A stretch of 64,000 nt of DNA, from assembly GCA_016916535.1 (NCBI GenBank), contig CP070277.1, positions 102,349-166,348 of the forward strand, given 5' to 3'. Below the pieces are notes generated by a model. It was not told the origin of the DNA and searched no databases. It saw only the letters and a program-made list of their open reading frames with translations. Made by a program: the position numbers and the translations under genes. The DNA comes from Dysgonomonadaceae bacterium zrk40 (GTDB lineage: Bacteria; Bacteroidota; Bacteroidia; Bacteroidales; Dysgonomonadaceae). The stretch's first letter is position 1. Each line of letters opens with the position of its first letter. This document shows, one piece after another, positions 44,864-53,916 of the stretch.

Positions 44864-46272
44864 TGTGGCGCTTCTTTGACAGTCTGCGCGGCCAACTGGT
44901 CCTGTTAATCATCGCGGCACTCGCCGCCGCCCAAGCGGTCAGCCTCTGGTTGTTCGTTGACGAGCGCGGCCTGGCCGTGCGGGCCGCGCTCGGCTTCGAG
45001 GCAGCGGGGCGGGCCGCGAACGTCGCGCGGTTGATCGAGGAAGCGCCGGCAACGCTGGAACCGGCCATTCTGCGCGCGGCGAATTCACCGCTGGTGCGCT
45101 TTGACCTGTCTGATACACCGACCGTCGATCACGACAGCCACGCGGACAGCGGTGCTATCGAGGCAAGAGTGCGTGGTCTTCTCGGAGCCAAGGACAACCG
45201 TGAAATTCGCGTGGAGGTGCACGAGGTCGATCACGGCATCCTTCCGATGCCGCATATGGCGCCCGAGATGGCGGAAATGCATCTGGCGATGATGCGGGGC
45301 GATCTGTCGGCCATCGAGATGCAGCTGTCCATCGCCCTGACGGGCGGACAGTGGCTCAATGTCGGCACGCGGTTCGAGCGCCCGCCCCTGCAATGGCCCT
45401 GGGCCTCTTTCCTGAGCTTCGGGCTCACGGCTGCCATTATTCTTGTTGCCGCCTGCTGGTTTCTTCTGACCCGTCTGACTGGCCCGCTCTTGCGCGTGTC
45501 CCGTGCCGCCGACAGTCTCGGGCGCGGCGAAAATGTCAGACCACTGCCCTTGATCGGACCCGCCGAGGTGCGCGACCTGACCCGGACATTCAACCGGATG
45601 CAGGCCCGGCTGACCCGCTTCCTCGCGGACCGGACCCGGCTTCTCGCGGCCCTTGGACATGACCTGCGCTCGCCTCTCACGGCACTCCGCGTTCGCTCGG
45701 AGATGGTCGACGAGCGGGAAACACGCGACAGCCTCATAACCTCAATCGAGGAGATGCAGGAGATGGTGGACTCGACGCTTTCCTTCGCGCGCGGGATCAC
45801 AAGCTCGGAAGACTACGAGACCGTCGAAATGGGCGCGTTTCTGGGTCAACTCCGCGCCGATATGCTGAACGGTTTTTCTCTGAAGGAGGGCGAAACCATT
45901 CACCTGCGCTTGCGGTCGCAATCAGTCCGGCGCGCGCTTCGCAACCTCATCGACAATGCCGAACGCTATGGCGGAATGGTTGATGTCAGCTATGGACGCG
46001 AGGACGATCACGCCATTATCCGCGTCGCTGACAATGGCCCCGGTATACCGGACGGCGAGCTTGAACAGGTCTTCGAGCCCTATTTCAGGCTTGAGAAATC
46101 CCGCTCGAGAGAGACCGGCGGCACCGGACTTGGACTGTCCATCGCCCGGACGATCGTCCGGGCGCATGGCGGGGACATTGGCCTCACCAACCGGGCAGAA
46201 GGCGGCCTCGTGGCGACCGTGACGCTGCCGCTGGGACCGGAACCCCTGAAACAGGAAAGGACAACGACATGA
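44863..46272 (+). CDS. Sensor histidine kinase with Met/His-rich periplasmic domain
   Basis: 469 residues. Helix at 9-28, periplasmic domain about 30-180, second helix about 180-203, HAMP about 205-255, H-box LGHDLRSPLTAL near 265, N-box NLIDNAERYGG near 360, and G-boxes D-N-G-P-G-I-P and G-T-G-L-G-L-S near 395-425. The periplasmic part holds a cluster MPHMAPEMAEMHLAMM near residue 127, rich in Met and His, which suggests copper or silver sensing. The next gene overlaps its stop (ATGA). Confidence 0.93.
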   Translation: MWRFFDSLRGQLVLLIIAALAAAQAVSLWLFVDERGLAVRAALGFEAAGRAANVARLIEEAPATLEPAILRAANSPLVRFDLSDTPTVDHDSHADSGAIEARVRGLLGAKDNREIRVEVHEVDHGILPMPHMAPEMAEMHLAMMRGDLSAIEMQLSIALTGGQWLNVGTRFERPPLQWPWASFLSFGLTAAIILVAACWFLLTRLTGPLLRVSRAADSLGRGENVRPLPLIGPAEVRDLTRTFNRMQARLTRFLADRTRLLAALGHDLRSPLTALRVRSEMVDERETRDSLITSIEEMQEMVDSTLSFARGITSSEDYETVEMGAFLGQLRADMLNGFSLKEGETIHLRLRSQSVRRALRNLIDNAERYGGMVDVSYGREDDHAIIRVADNGPGIPDGELEQVFEPYFRLEKSRSRETGGTGLGLSIARTIVRAHGGDIGLTNRAEGGLVATVTLPLGPEPLKQERTTT

Positions 46273-46583
46273 AACTCAACGGCTCAGTCATCTCTGCAGG
46301 ATCGCTCCTCTTCGTCGCAACGCCGGGCATGGCCGATATCTACGATGGCTCCGGCCACATGATGTGGGGTGGGCACGGTATCTTTGGAGGCCTGATGATG
46401 GTGATTTTCTGGGCACTTATCATCGGTCTGATTTTTCTTGCGGTTCGCGGCTTTTCCAACCGCTCCGACACCGGGAATGGTCAGACTGCGATGGATGTCC
46501 TTCGTGAACGCTATGCCCGCGGCGAAATCGACGAGGATGAATTCGAGCGGCGGCTGGCCAAACTGGAGGCCCGAAAACGATGA
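46269..46583 (+). CDS. SHOCT-domain membrane protein
   Basis: 104 residues. Signal-like N-terminus, then M-M-W-G-G-H-G and one long hydrophobic helix near residues 37-58, and a C-terminal SHOCT motif (RERYARGEIDEDEFERRLAKL). Proteins of this pattern are common next to copper operons. Its ATG overlaps the kinase stop. Confidence 0.85.
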   Translation: MKLNGSVISAGSLLFVATPGMADIYDGSGHMMWGGHGIFGGLMMVIFWALIIGLIFLAVRGFSNRSDTGNGQTAMDVLRERYARGEIDEDEFERRLAKLEARKR

Positions 46584-46597
46584 TGTGTACGGAACCG

Positions 46598-46620
46598 GAC
46601 CGGTACTGAAAGTGCCGGTC
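46598..46620 (+). terminator. Hairpin after the SHOCT gene
   Basis: A nine-pair stem GACCGGTAC / GTGCCGGTC (one G-T pair) with a five-base loop begins 15 bases after the SHOCT stop. No T-run follows, so termination would need Rho; it may simply separate this operon from the propeller gene. Confidence 0.35.
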
Positions 46621-46806
46621 GGAGTCCTCGTCAGCCCGGCACGTCGGTGTTTGCCCGTCTTTACACGAAAAAATTGTCTCTCACTGTAACAGGCTCCGGC
46701 ATTGCGACAAACGCTTACATGAAAGGCCGCGAGGCTGTCTTGATAGTCGCAATCCCGTCCGTACGTTCTCGATAGACGCAATTACACCCATGAAAGGAAA
46801 TACATC

Positions 46807-47820
46807 ATGCGCATCACGACCCTGACACTCAGTGCGGTCTTGATGACCGGCAGCGCCGCGATTGCCGACGTCTACATCCCCGAAGGCGAGCTCGGAACAG
46901 TGCTTCATCTGGATCGATCCTTCAATGAGATGGGTCGCATCGAAGGGCTCGATAACGTCCACGGTCTCGCCGGTGCGCCCGAACGGGGCATACTGGTGGC
47001 CGGCAGCCTGTCGGAATCCACACCCGGCGATGTGGCCAAGCCGGCCGCCGTCTCGGAAGAGGAGCACGCGGCCCATCACGGGGGTGGAAACACGGCCAAG
47101 CCGGACGCGGTAAGTCTGGTAACGCTGGTTGACGCTGACAGTCGCGAAATTCGGCGCCGAATCGAGGTGCCGGGCATCGTTCACCATGTCGGGATTTCGT
47201 CGGATGAACGGTTTGCCGCCGTGACCCACCCCGGGCTCGATGCTGTTTCGGTAATTGACCTTGAGAGTGGCCAGGTCACCGCGACGGTCGCCACCGGCCC
47301 GATTCCGGAATATGCGGTCGCCGATCCGAAGACCGGAAACTTCCTTGTCTCCAACGCCGGCAACGCAACGATCAGTGTGCTTGATCCGGAGGACGGGATC
47401 GTGACGCGAAATTTCAAGCTGCAGGGGCCACCCAAGCACATCCAGCTCGATGCCGATACCCGTCAACTGATCGTCAGCGAATCCTTCAACGGAACCGTTT
47501 CCATCGTCGATGCCGACAGCGGCGAGATCCTCGACAGGTTCGACATCGGCGGAGAATTGCATGGCGTAGCGGTTGACCCGGACGCGATCTGGTCGAGCGC
47601 GCGTGAACGCAATCTCGTTGTGCGTGTCGACCGGTCGACCGGTGAACGCCTGGAAGTCAACGTCGGACCTGAACCTTACCACATGGCGCGCGTTGAGGAT
47701 GCCTTGCTGGTGAGCAGTGCCGGCAAGCCGGAACTGTGGATTCTCGATCCCGAGACGCTGGAGCTTCGCCAGACGATTGCCACGAACAGTACCGCCCATC
47801 AGTTCGCCGTAATGCCGTAG
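46807..47820 (+). CDS. Exported YncE-like beta-propeller protein
   Basis: 337 residues with a signal peptide ending near residue 20. Repeated blades of the YVTN/YncE type are visible (S-V-I-D-L-E-S-G-Q-V; I-S-V-L-D-P-E-D-G; V-S-I-V-D-A-D-S-G). A His-rich insert E-E-H-A-A-H-H-G-G-G lies near residue 80. YncE-type proteins act in the periplasm and often near metal uptake or zinc homeostasis genes. It stands alone with over 200 bases upstream and 128 downstream. Confidence 0.83.
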   Translation: MRITTLTLSAVLMTGSAAIADVYIPEGELGTVLHLDRSFNEMGRIEGLDNVHGLAGAPERGILVAGSLSESTPGDVAKPAAVSEEEHAAHHGGGNTAKPDAVSLVTLVDADSREIRRRIEVPGIVHHVGISSDERFAAVTHPGLDAVSVIDLESGQVTATVATGPIPEYAVADPKTGNFLVSNAGNATISVLDPEDGIVTRNFKLQGPPKHIQLDADTRQLIVSESFNGTVSIVDADSGEILDRFDIGGELHGVAVDPDAIWSSARERNLVVRVDRSTGERLEVNVGPEPYHMARVEDALLVSSAGKPELWILDPETLELRQTIATNSTAHQFAVMP

Positions 47821-47885
47821 GCCGGACCGGGTAAACGGCAATGATCCAACTAACGGCAATGTGAGACCGGGTGCCGATACCGGAC

Positions 47886-47916
47886 TTGACGTTCCAGTCC
47901 GGGAAGGCGGCATGCA
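47886..47916 (+). promoter_or_regulatory. MerR/CueR-like promoter operator before ccmF
   Basis: -35 TTGACG, 19-base spacer with TTCC-N6-GGAAGG, -10 CATGCA, ending 33 bases before the ccmF ATG. The shape matches the other four metal-responsive operators, though the -35 differs by one base. If real, the heme-ligation genes are metal-induced. Confidence 0.6.
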
Positions 47917-47948
47917 CCGCCAAAACGAGAGATTGACGAGGAATCGAC

Positions 47949-49949
47949 ATGACACCTGAAATCGGACAATTCGCGCTGGCACTGGCGCTGATCATTGCCC
48001 TGGTGCAAAGCGTTCTACCGATCCTCGGCGCCTCGCGCGGCGATCTGGTCTGGATGCGGAGTGCGCGGACATCGGCGCTCGCTCAGCTGGTTTTCATCGG
48101 TATCGCGTTCGCCGCCCTCATGCGCTCCTTCATGGTCAGCGATTTCACGGTGGCGAATGTCGTCGAGAACTCGCATTCGCTCAAGCCGATGCTCTACAAG
48201 ATCGCAGGGACCTGGGGAAGCCATGAGGGGTCTCTGCTGCTCTGGGTGCTGATCCTCGCGGCTTTCGGCGCAGGTGTCGCCCTGCTCGGGACGAACATTC
48301 CCGATGCGCTGAAGGCGCGGACCCTGTCCGTGCAAGCCTGGATCAGCACGGGATTCCTATCCTTCCTGCTGCTGACCTCCAACCCGTTCGAACGTGTGTT
48401 CCCGCCGCCGCTGGATGGCAACGACCTCAATCCGCTGCTGCAGGATGTGGGGCTGGCGATGCATCCGCCGCTTCTCTATTTCGGGTATGTCGGGTTCTCG
48501 ATCGTCTTCTCCTTCGCGGTTGCCGCACTGATCGAGGGCCGTGTCGACGCGGCCTGGGCCCGCTGGGTCAGGCCGTGGACGCTGGCGGCTTGGATGAGCC
48601 TGACGGCGGGCATCGCGCTCGGATCATGGTGGGCCTACTACGAACTGGGCTGGGGCGGTTGGTGGTTCTGGGATCCGGTGGAGAATGTCAGCTTCATGCC
48701 CTGGCTTCTGGGCACGGCGCTGTTGCATTCGGCCATCGTCACCGAAAAGCGCGATGCCTTCAAAAGCTGGACGATCCTGCTGGCCATCCTGACATTCTCG
48801 CTGTCTCTGCTGGGCACGTTCATCGTCCGGTCGGGCCTTCTGACATCCGTCCACGCCTTCGCCGTCGATCCCGAACGAGGCCTCTACATTCTCGGCCTGC
48901 TGGGCCTCTCCATCGGCGGCTCGCTCGCGCTCTATGCCTGGCGCGCCCCGTCGATGGAAGGCGGCGGCCTCTTCGCGCCGATCAGTCGCGAGGGTGGCCT
49001 CTTGATCAACAACCTGCTGCTGGTCGTGGCCACCGGAACCGTGCTGGTCGGCACGCTCTATCCGCTGTTCACCGAAGCCCTGGCCGATCAGAAGATTTCG
49101 GTCGGACCACCGTTCTTCAACGCGTCCTTCATACCGATCATGCTGCCGTTGCTGGCGATCATGGCCGTCGGGCCGCTCCTGTCGTGGAAACGCGCCGACC
49201 TGAAGGGGGTATTCCAGCGCCTGCGCTTTGTCGCGCTGCTGTCAGGGCTGGCCGCACTTGCGGTCTGGTACCTGACCGAGGGCGGGCCCGCCCTGGCCTA
49301 TCTTCCAATCGCGATAGCCACCTGGCTCCTTCTGGCGACATTGCGGGAATGGGCGGCCCGGATCAGACTCTTCGATGTGCCGTTCGCGCAGGCTGTTCGG
49401 AGGGCGCGCAACCTGCCCCGCGCGGCCCACGGCATGACGCTGGCACACGCGGGACTTGCCGTGGCGGTCTTCGGCTTCGTCGGGTCGAGCGCCTGGAAAT
49501 CCGAGAAAATTGTTTTCGTCCAATCCGGCGCCGTGACCGAGATCGCAGGTTTCGACGTGCGCTTCGACGGTGTCCAAAGGGTGCAGGGTCCGAACTATGT
49601 CGCCGACCGCGGCACGCTGGTGGTCACGCGCGATGGTGCACCCGTCACGACACTCTACCCCGAGCGCCGTTTCTATCCGGTCGCCCAGAGCACGACCACC
49701 GAATCTGCCATCCGCTCGACGCTGGCGGGCGACCTCTACGCCTCGCTGGCCGAGCCGGCCGCGGAGGGCGCGGCGCAATCTGGGGCCTGGACCTTGCGAA
49801 TCCTCTACGAGCCGCTGGTCAATTTCATCTGGATCGGGGCGGCGCTTCTGGTGCTGGGCGGCGGTCTGTCGCTTTCGGATCGGCGCCTGCGGGTCGGTGC
49901 GCCGCGCCGCGCTACTATTCCGAAACCACAAGCAACGCCGGCGGAGTAA
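47949..49949 (+). CDS. ccmF: Cytochrome c heme lyase subunit CcmF
   Basis: 666 residues with about 15 hydrophobic helices. The WWD haem-handling motif is intact: G-W-W-F-W-D-P-V-E-N near residue 238, and His ligands H-P-P near 170 and H-A-F near 303 fit known haem-binding sites. CcmF ligates haem to apocytochrome c in the periplasm. It begins a ccmF-G-H-I operon, but ccmA-E, which supply haem, are not in the window. The four-gene order equals that of chromosomal systems, so this may be a second, partial set. Confidence 0.95.
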   Translation: MTPEIGQFALALALIIALVQSVLPILGASRGDLVWMRSARTSALAQLVFIGIAFAALMRSFMVSDFTVANVVENSHSLKPMLYKIAGTWGSHEGSLLLWVLILAAFGAGVALLGTNIPDALKARTLSVQAWISTGFLSFLLLTSNPFERVFPPPLDGNDLNPLLQDVGLAMHPPLLYFGYVGFSIVFSFAVAALIEGRVDAAWARWVRPWTLAAWMSLTAGIALGSWWAYYELGWGGWWFWDPVENVSFMPWLLGTALLHSAIVTEKRDAFKSWTILLAILTFSLSLLGTFIVRSGLLTSVHAFAVDPERGLYILGLLGLSIGGSLALYAWRAPSMEGGGLFAPISREGGLLINNLLLVVATGTVLVGTLYPLFTEALADQKISVGPPFFNASFIPIMLPLLAIMAVGPLLSWKRADLKGVFQRLRFVALLSGLAALAVWYLTEGGPALAYLPIAIATWLLLATLREWAARIRLFDVPFAQAVRRARNLPRAAHGMTLAHAGLAVAVFGFVGSSAWKSEKIVFVQSGAVTEIAGFDVRFDGVQRVQGPNYVADRGTLVVTRDGAPVTTLYPERRFYPVAQSTTTESAIRSTLAGDLYASLAEPAAEGAAQSGAWTLRILYEPLVNFIWIGAALLVLGGGLSLSDRRLRVGAPRRATIPKPQATPAE

Positions 49950-49953
49950 GTCC

Positions 49954-50517
49954 ATGACCCGAGCCCTCGCCGCCCTGCCGATCCTGATTGCGCTGATTGT
50001 CGGCGGTTTCTTTCTCTGGGGCCTCAATCCAAGCCGCGACCCGAACGCGATCCCGTCGGTGCTGATCTCTCAGCCGGCACCGGAATTCGATCTGGCGCCG
50101 GTGGATCACGTGGGTGTGCCCGGCCTGTCACGGGCGGACCTGACGGACAATCCTGCGCCGGTCGTGGTCAATGTCTTCGCCTCCTGGTGCGTCCCCTGCC
50201 GGGCCGAACATGCGGTCCTGACCCGAATGGTCGAACAGGGCGGCGTGCGACTCATGGGCATCAACTACAAGGACAAGCCCGAGGACGCGCGCGCCTGGCT
50301 GGAGAACCTGGGCAACCCCTATGAGCGGATCGGATCCGATCTGAACGGCCGCGCCGGGATCGAGTGGGGCATTTCAGGCGTGCCGGAAACCTTCATCGTC
50401 TCGGGCAACGGCACGGTTCTTTTCCGCTATGTCGGCCCGGTCGTCGGCGCAGAGGCGGAAGAGAAGTTCGCAACCGCGCTCGCGCAGGCACGTGCTGCAA
50501 CAGGAGCGGGAACATGA
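49954..50517 (+). CDS. ccmG: Thiol:disulfide interchange protein DsbE/CcmG
   Basis: 187 residues. An N-terminal anchor helix (about 5-25) is followed by a thioredoxin fold with active site W-C-V-P-C near residue 75 and the cis-Pro region G-V-P-E-T-F near 140. It reduces apocytochrome c cysteines. It begins four bases after ccmF and overlaps ccmH by ATGA. Confidence 0.94.
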   Translation: MTRALAALPILIALIVGGFFLWGLNPSRDPNAIPSVLISQPAPEFDLAPVDHVGVPGLSRADLTDNPAPVVVNVFASWCVPCRAEHAVLTRMVEQGGVRLMGINYKDKPEDARAWLENLGNPYERIGSDLNGRAGIEWGISGVPETFIVSGNGTVLFRYVGPVVGAEAEEKFATALAQARAATGAGT

Positions 50518-50990
50518 TCCGAATTGTCGTGCTGACGATCCTGATCGTGATCGCCTTGCCGCTTGCCTCCCATGCCGTCGAACCCGACGAAATGCTGGCT
50601 GATCCGATCCTTGAGACCCGTGCGAGAGAGATCTCCAAAGACTTGCGCTGTGTGGTCTGCCAGAACCAGGACATCGACAGCTCGAACGCGGGCGTTGCGC
50701 GCGATCTGCGGCTGCTGGTCCGTGAAAGGCTGGTTGCCGGAGACACCGATCAGCAGGTGCTGGATTACATTCAGGCGCGCTATGGCGATTATGTCCTGTT
50801 GAAACCGCCATTCAAACCGGAAACCTATGCTCTTTGGTTGACGCCGCTCGCACTCTTTTTGCTGGGGGCCGGCGGTGTGGTCGCGGTCCTTGCCAGGTCC
50901 GGTCGGCGCAAGGCGAAGGCAGGCCTGAGCGCCGAAGAAGAGCGCCGGGTTTCCGAACTGTTGGCGCAGCGCGAAAGGAATGAGCCGTGA
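50514..50990 (+). CDS. ccmH: Cytochrome c maturation protein CcmH
   Basis: 158 residues. Signal peptide, then the active motif L-R-C-V-V-C-Q-N-Q near residue 43, and a C-terminal membrane helix near 105-125. CcmH reduces and presents CxxCH apocytochrome to CcmF. This is the short, redox-only form; the TPR part is a separate ccmI gene, as in many alphaproteobacteria. Stop overlaps the next start. Confidence 0.95.
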   Translation: MIRIVVLTILIVIALPLASHAVEPDEMLADPILETRAREISKDLRCVVCQNQDIDSSNAGVARDLRLLVRERLVAGDTDQQVLDYIQARYGDYVLLKPPFKPETYALWLTPLALFLLGAGGVVAVLARSGRRKAKAGLSAEEERRVSELLAQRERNEP

Positions 50991-52156
50991 TGCTCTGGAT
51001 TGTCTTTGCGTTTCTGGCGCTGCTTGCCGCAGGTTTCCTGCTGCTTCCACTGCGGTCCTTCGGATCGAAGGTTTCCGACCGAACCGACGGCTCCATTTCC
51101 ATCCTCTCCGATCAGCTGCGGGAGGTGGACGCCGATGCGGAACGCGGCCTGATCTCGCCGGAGGAAGCCCGCGCCGCCCGGATCGAGATCAAGCGGCGTA
51201 TCCTGTCGCTGGAACGGAAAGGCCAACGCGCGCGGCCGGCCATGTCGGGTCGCTCCGCCGGCGTCGTCGTCTGGGCGACCGCCTTGACGGTGCCTGTGGC
51301 CGCGGCAGCGCTCTACCTGCAACTGGGATCGCCCGACATGCCGAGCATCGCGTTCGCCGAGCGTGAGGCGGAGCGAAACCAGCAGGTTGAAATCGCCGGG
51401 TTGACGGTACGTTTGCTGGAGCGCCTGCAAAGCGATCCGGGCGGTGGCCCGACCGAGGGGTGGATGTTGCTTGGCCAAACCTACATGCGCATGGGCCGCT
51501 ACAGGGATGCGGTATCCGCCATGGAGAACGTGACCGAGCGCCCGGATGCCAGTTCGGCCATCCTGTCGCAATACGCCGAGGCGCTGATCGCCGCGGATGA
51601 CGGGATCGTGACGCCCGCGGCCCGCGCGGCCATCGGACGGGCACGCGACATGGATCCGTCCAATCCGGCGGCCACGTACTACGAGGCCATCGCGCTCGAT
51701 CAGGCGGGCGACGGCGCGGAGGCCCACGATCTGCTGATTGCCCGGCTGGACGCGGCCAATGGCCCCGCGCCCTGGATGGAGGCGTTCGTCGCGCAGGCCA
51801 ACAGCATCGGCGAGACGCTCGGCCGCGAGCCGGTCAGCCTCGCGGCATTCGCGCCCACGGCTGGCGGCGATACGCCGGGCCCCACCGCGGGCGATGTCGC
51901 CGCCGCAGCGGACATGAGCGAGGACGACAGGGCCGCCTTTATTCGCTCGATGGTTGAGCGGCTGGCCGAGCGGCTGCGGGACGACCCTGATGACCTGGAT
52001 GGCTGGATGCGACTGGGCAACGCCTATCGCGTCCTCGGTGAGGCGGCGAAGGCGCGGGAGGCATATCTGACCGCCAACAGGCTCGCCGAGACCCTGCCTC
52101 CCGACGACCCGCGTGCGCAGGAAATCCGGCAGGCGATGTCAGAGCTGCCCGGCTGA
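50990..52156 (+). CDS. ccmI: Cytochrome c biogenesis chaperone CcmI
   Basis: 388 residues. Helix 1 at about 2-19 and helix 2 near 93-112 flank a cytoplasmic coiled-coil-like segment. TPR units follow in the periplasmic part (G-W-M-L-L-G-Q-T-Y near 160; G-W-M-R-L-G-N-A-Y near 343). CcmI binds the apocytochrome C-terminus and delivers it to CcmFH. A GTG one codon upstream could also start the protein. Last gene of the operon. Confidence 0.93.
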   Translation: MLWIVFAFLALLAAGFLLLPLRSFGSKVSDRTDGSISILSDQLREVDADAERGLISPEEARAARIEIKRRILSLERKGQRARPAMSGRSAGVVVWATALTVPVAAAALYLQLGSPDMPSIAFAEREAERNQQVEIAGLTVRLLERLQSDPGGGPTEGWMLLGQTYMRMGRYRDAVSAMENVTERPDASSAILSQYAEALIAADDGIVTPAARAAIGRARDMDPSNPAATYYEAIALDQAGDGAEAHDLLIARLDAANGPAPWMEAFVAQANSIGETLGREPVSLAAFAPTAGGDTPGPTAGDVAAAADMSEDDRAAFIRSMVERLAERLRDDPDDLDGWMRLGNAYRVLGEAAKAREAYLTANRLAETLPPDDPRAQEIRQAMSELPG

Positions 52157-52192
52157 GGCCGAAACAGCGCTATGGTTTCCCTGCCAATGCGA

Positions 52193-53107
52193 TCAGGTGC
52201 ACTGACAGGGATGCGCCGCAAGGTTTGGATCGTCCCGGGTGGTCAGACGGGTCAGGACGAACCCGGCCGTCAGAAGCAACGCGCCGCCATAGATCATGCC
52301 CGTCGCCGGGACCTCTCCGAATACGAGAAAGCCCAGCGTTGCCGCAACCACCGGCGATACGATGATGTCGACCAGCGAATAGACGTTGGCGTTCAGCGTC
52401 TTCAGCACAAGCGAGATGCCGAAATAGGCGAACCCGGTAGAGACCAGTCCCAGCATCAGCGCCCAGAGCCCGGCCGGAGCAGCAATGCCGATCCGCTCAT
52501 TGACTGTCATTGCCATGATGTCGCCGGGTCCGAAGATCACCAGCACCGGCGACAGCACGAGGGCGGCAACAAGCATGGACCAGGCGATGTCGTTACCGGT
52601 CTCGGATTTGCCTTCGTGGCGCATGTAGGTGATCATCGCGGCATAGATCGCCCCATCGGCAAGCGCGACAAGATTTCCGACCATGTATCCGCCCTCCAGC
52701 GGTTTCGCGAGAACAATGCCCATGATGGCGACCGCGAAGGTCAGGTAGTGACCCCAGCTTGCTTTCTCATCGAGAAACAGCGCCGAGAATATGAAGGTGA
52801 AGAACGGCGCGATACTCCAGAAAATGACCGCGTTGGCAATCGGCACCAGGGTCATGGCGTAATTGAAGACGCTGATCTGGGTGGCGATCAGCATACCGAT
52901 GATGGCGGTGTCCTTGAGGTTCTTCCACGGAACGCGAAGCGGGTTCCCGGTTGCGAACGGCATCAGAATCATGAGGAACAGCGCGGCCGTGAGGATGGCG
53001 TAGAAATTCACCGTGTGGATCGGGATCAGACCGCCTGTCAGCTTGACGAAGACGCCGATTGTCGCCTCCGAGAAGGTGATGAGAAGCAGTAACAGGATGG
53101 TGCGCAT
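52193..53107 (-). CDS. EamA/DMT-family transporter
   Basis: 304 residues with ten hydrophobic helices and two EamA repeats; the first repeat ends near residue 140, the second begins with V-A-L-A-D-G-A-I-Y. It is intact, unlike the copy at 20177. The substrate is unknown. It converges with ccmI (36 bases between stops) and is separated from the next minus-strand gene by about 30 bases, so it may be the last gene of that operon. Confidence 0.87.
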   Translation of the reverse strand: MRTILLLLLITFSEATIGVFVKLTGGLIPIHTVNFYAILTAALFLMILMPFATGNPLRVPWKNLKDTAIIGMLIATQISVFNYAMTLVPIANAVIFWSIAPFFTFIFSALFLDEKASWGHYLTFAVAIMGIVLAKPLEGGYMVGNLVALADGAIYAAMITYMRHEGKSETGNDIAWSMLVAALVLSPVLVIFGPGDIMAMTVNERIGIAAPAGLWALMLGLVSTGFAYFGISLVLKTLNANVYSLVDIIVSPVVAATLGFLVFGEVPATGMIYGGALLLTAGFVLTRLTTRDDPNLAAHPCQCT

Positions 53108-53139
53108 GGGTCGGTTCTGATCCTCTCTCGTTCACGCTC

Positions 53140-53916
53140 TCAGGACGCCGCCGGCTCGTCGCGGTCCTCCTGGCCACTTATTGCGTCGCGGCTCGCGTTC
53201 CCGATCCAGCACATGTCGCAGACCGGGTCGCCATGGGACAGAGTACGCCGGCGGCGATAGTGACCGCGCTGGCCATCCCCGGCGATGACGTCGGCACCGG
53301 GCCAGTCGTAGCGGCACCAGCTCTGCCGGAACGACTCCAGCGACTCAGGATCGTCCTCCGCCCGGGCGATGCGGCGCACGAAGCTCTGCGGCGGGCAATG
53401 GGTGAAATGCGTGAACAGGTCGTCCCCGTCCCGGCTGACCCGAACGGCGTAACCCGGCGCACCGGAGGGCGCGAAGGGAAACACCAGCAGCGCGCGGATG
53501 GTCCAGCGCAGCCGACGGCCGGAATCGCGGGTGAGCAGGCGCACGGGCAATGCGCTGAGCGCCAGCATCCGCCGGTAGATGTCCCAGCCGAGATCGGCGA
53601 CCACCTGTCGCGCGGTCTCGGGCGCGATGCCACAAGCGCGCAGGCTGCGGTCGGCTGCAATCGTCCAGATCGCCATTTCCACCATCAGCCGGCTACCGAA
53701 AGTCGGAAGCTCTGCCTGCTGCGCATGGGGGCGAAGGCGGACGGTTTCCGCGGTCATCGCCACCACGAATGCCTCGATTTCGGGCGTCAGCCAACGGATC
53801 TCGCACCCCTCCGTGTCGCGCAGGCCGCGCGTGGCAAGGCCGCGCCCCGCCGCCCGGGCGACGATGCGCCCGATCAGCTTGCGTGCCAGCCACAAGCGGA
53901 GCGAACCGTCAGACAT
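53140..53916 (-). CDS. ATC-hydrolase-like (L-2-amino-thiazoline-4-carboxylate) protein
   Basis: 258 residues. The C-terminal half resembles the ATC hydrolase fold: F-T-H-C-P near residue 175, then a long gap and G-D-P-V-C-D-M-C-W near 235, with Cys residues matching that family's pattern. The N-terminal half is Arg-rich and less clear. ATC hydrolases participate in cysteine synthesis; a thiol-related role would suit the redox genes nearby, but the assignment is tentative. The start overlaps the end of the CDF gene. Confidence 0.55.
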   Translation of the reverse strand: MSDGSLRLWLARKLIGRIVARAAGRGLATRGLRDTEGCEIRWLTPEIEAFVVAMTAETVRLRPHAQQAELPTFGSRLMVEMAIWTIAADRSLRACGIAPETARQVVADLGWDIYRRMLALSALPVRLLTRDSGRRLRWTIRALLVFPFAPSGAPGYAVRVSRDGDDLFTHFTHCPPQSFVRRIARAEDDPESLESFRQSWCRYDWPGADVIAGDGQRGHYRRRRTLSHGDPVCDMCWIGNASRDAISGQEDRDEPAAS

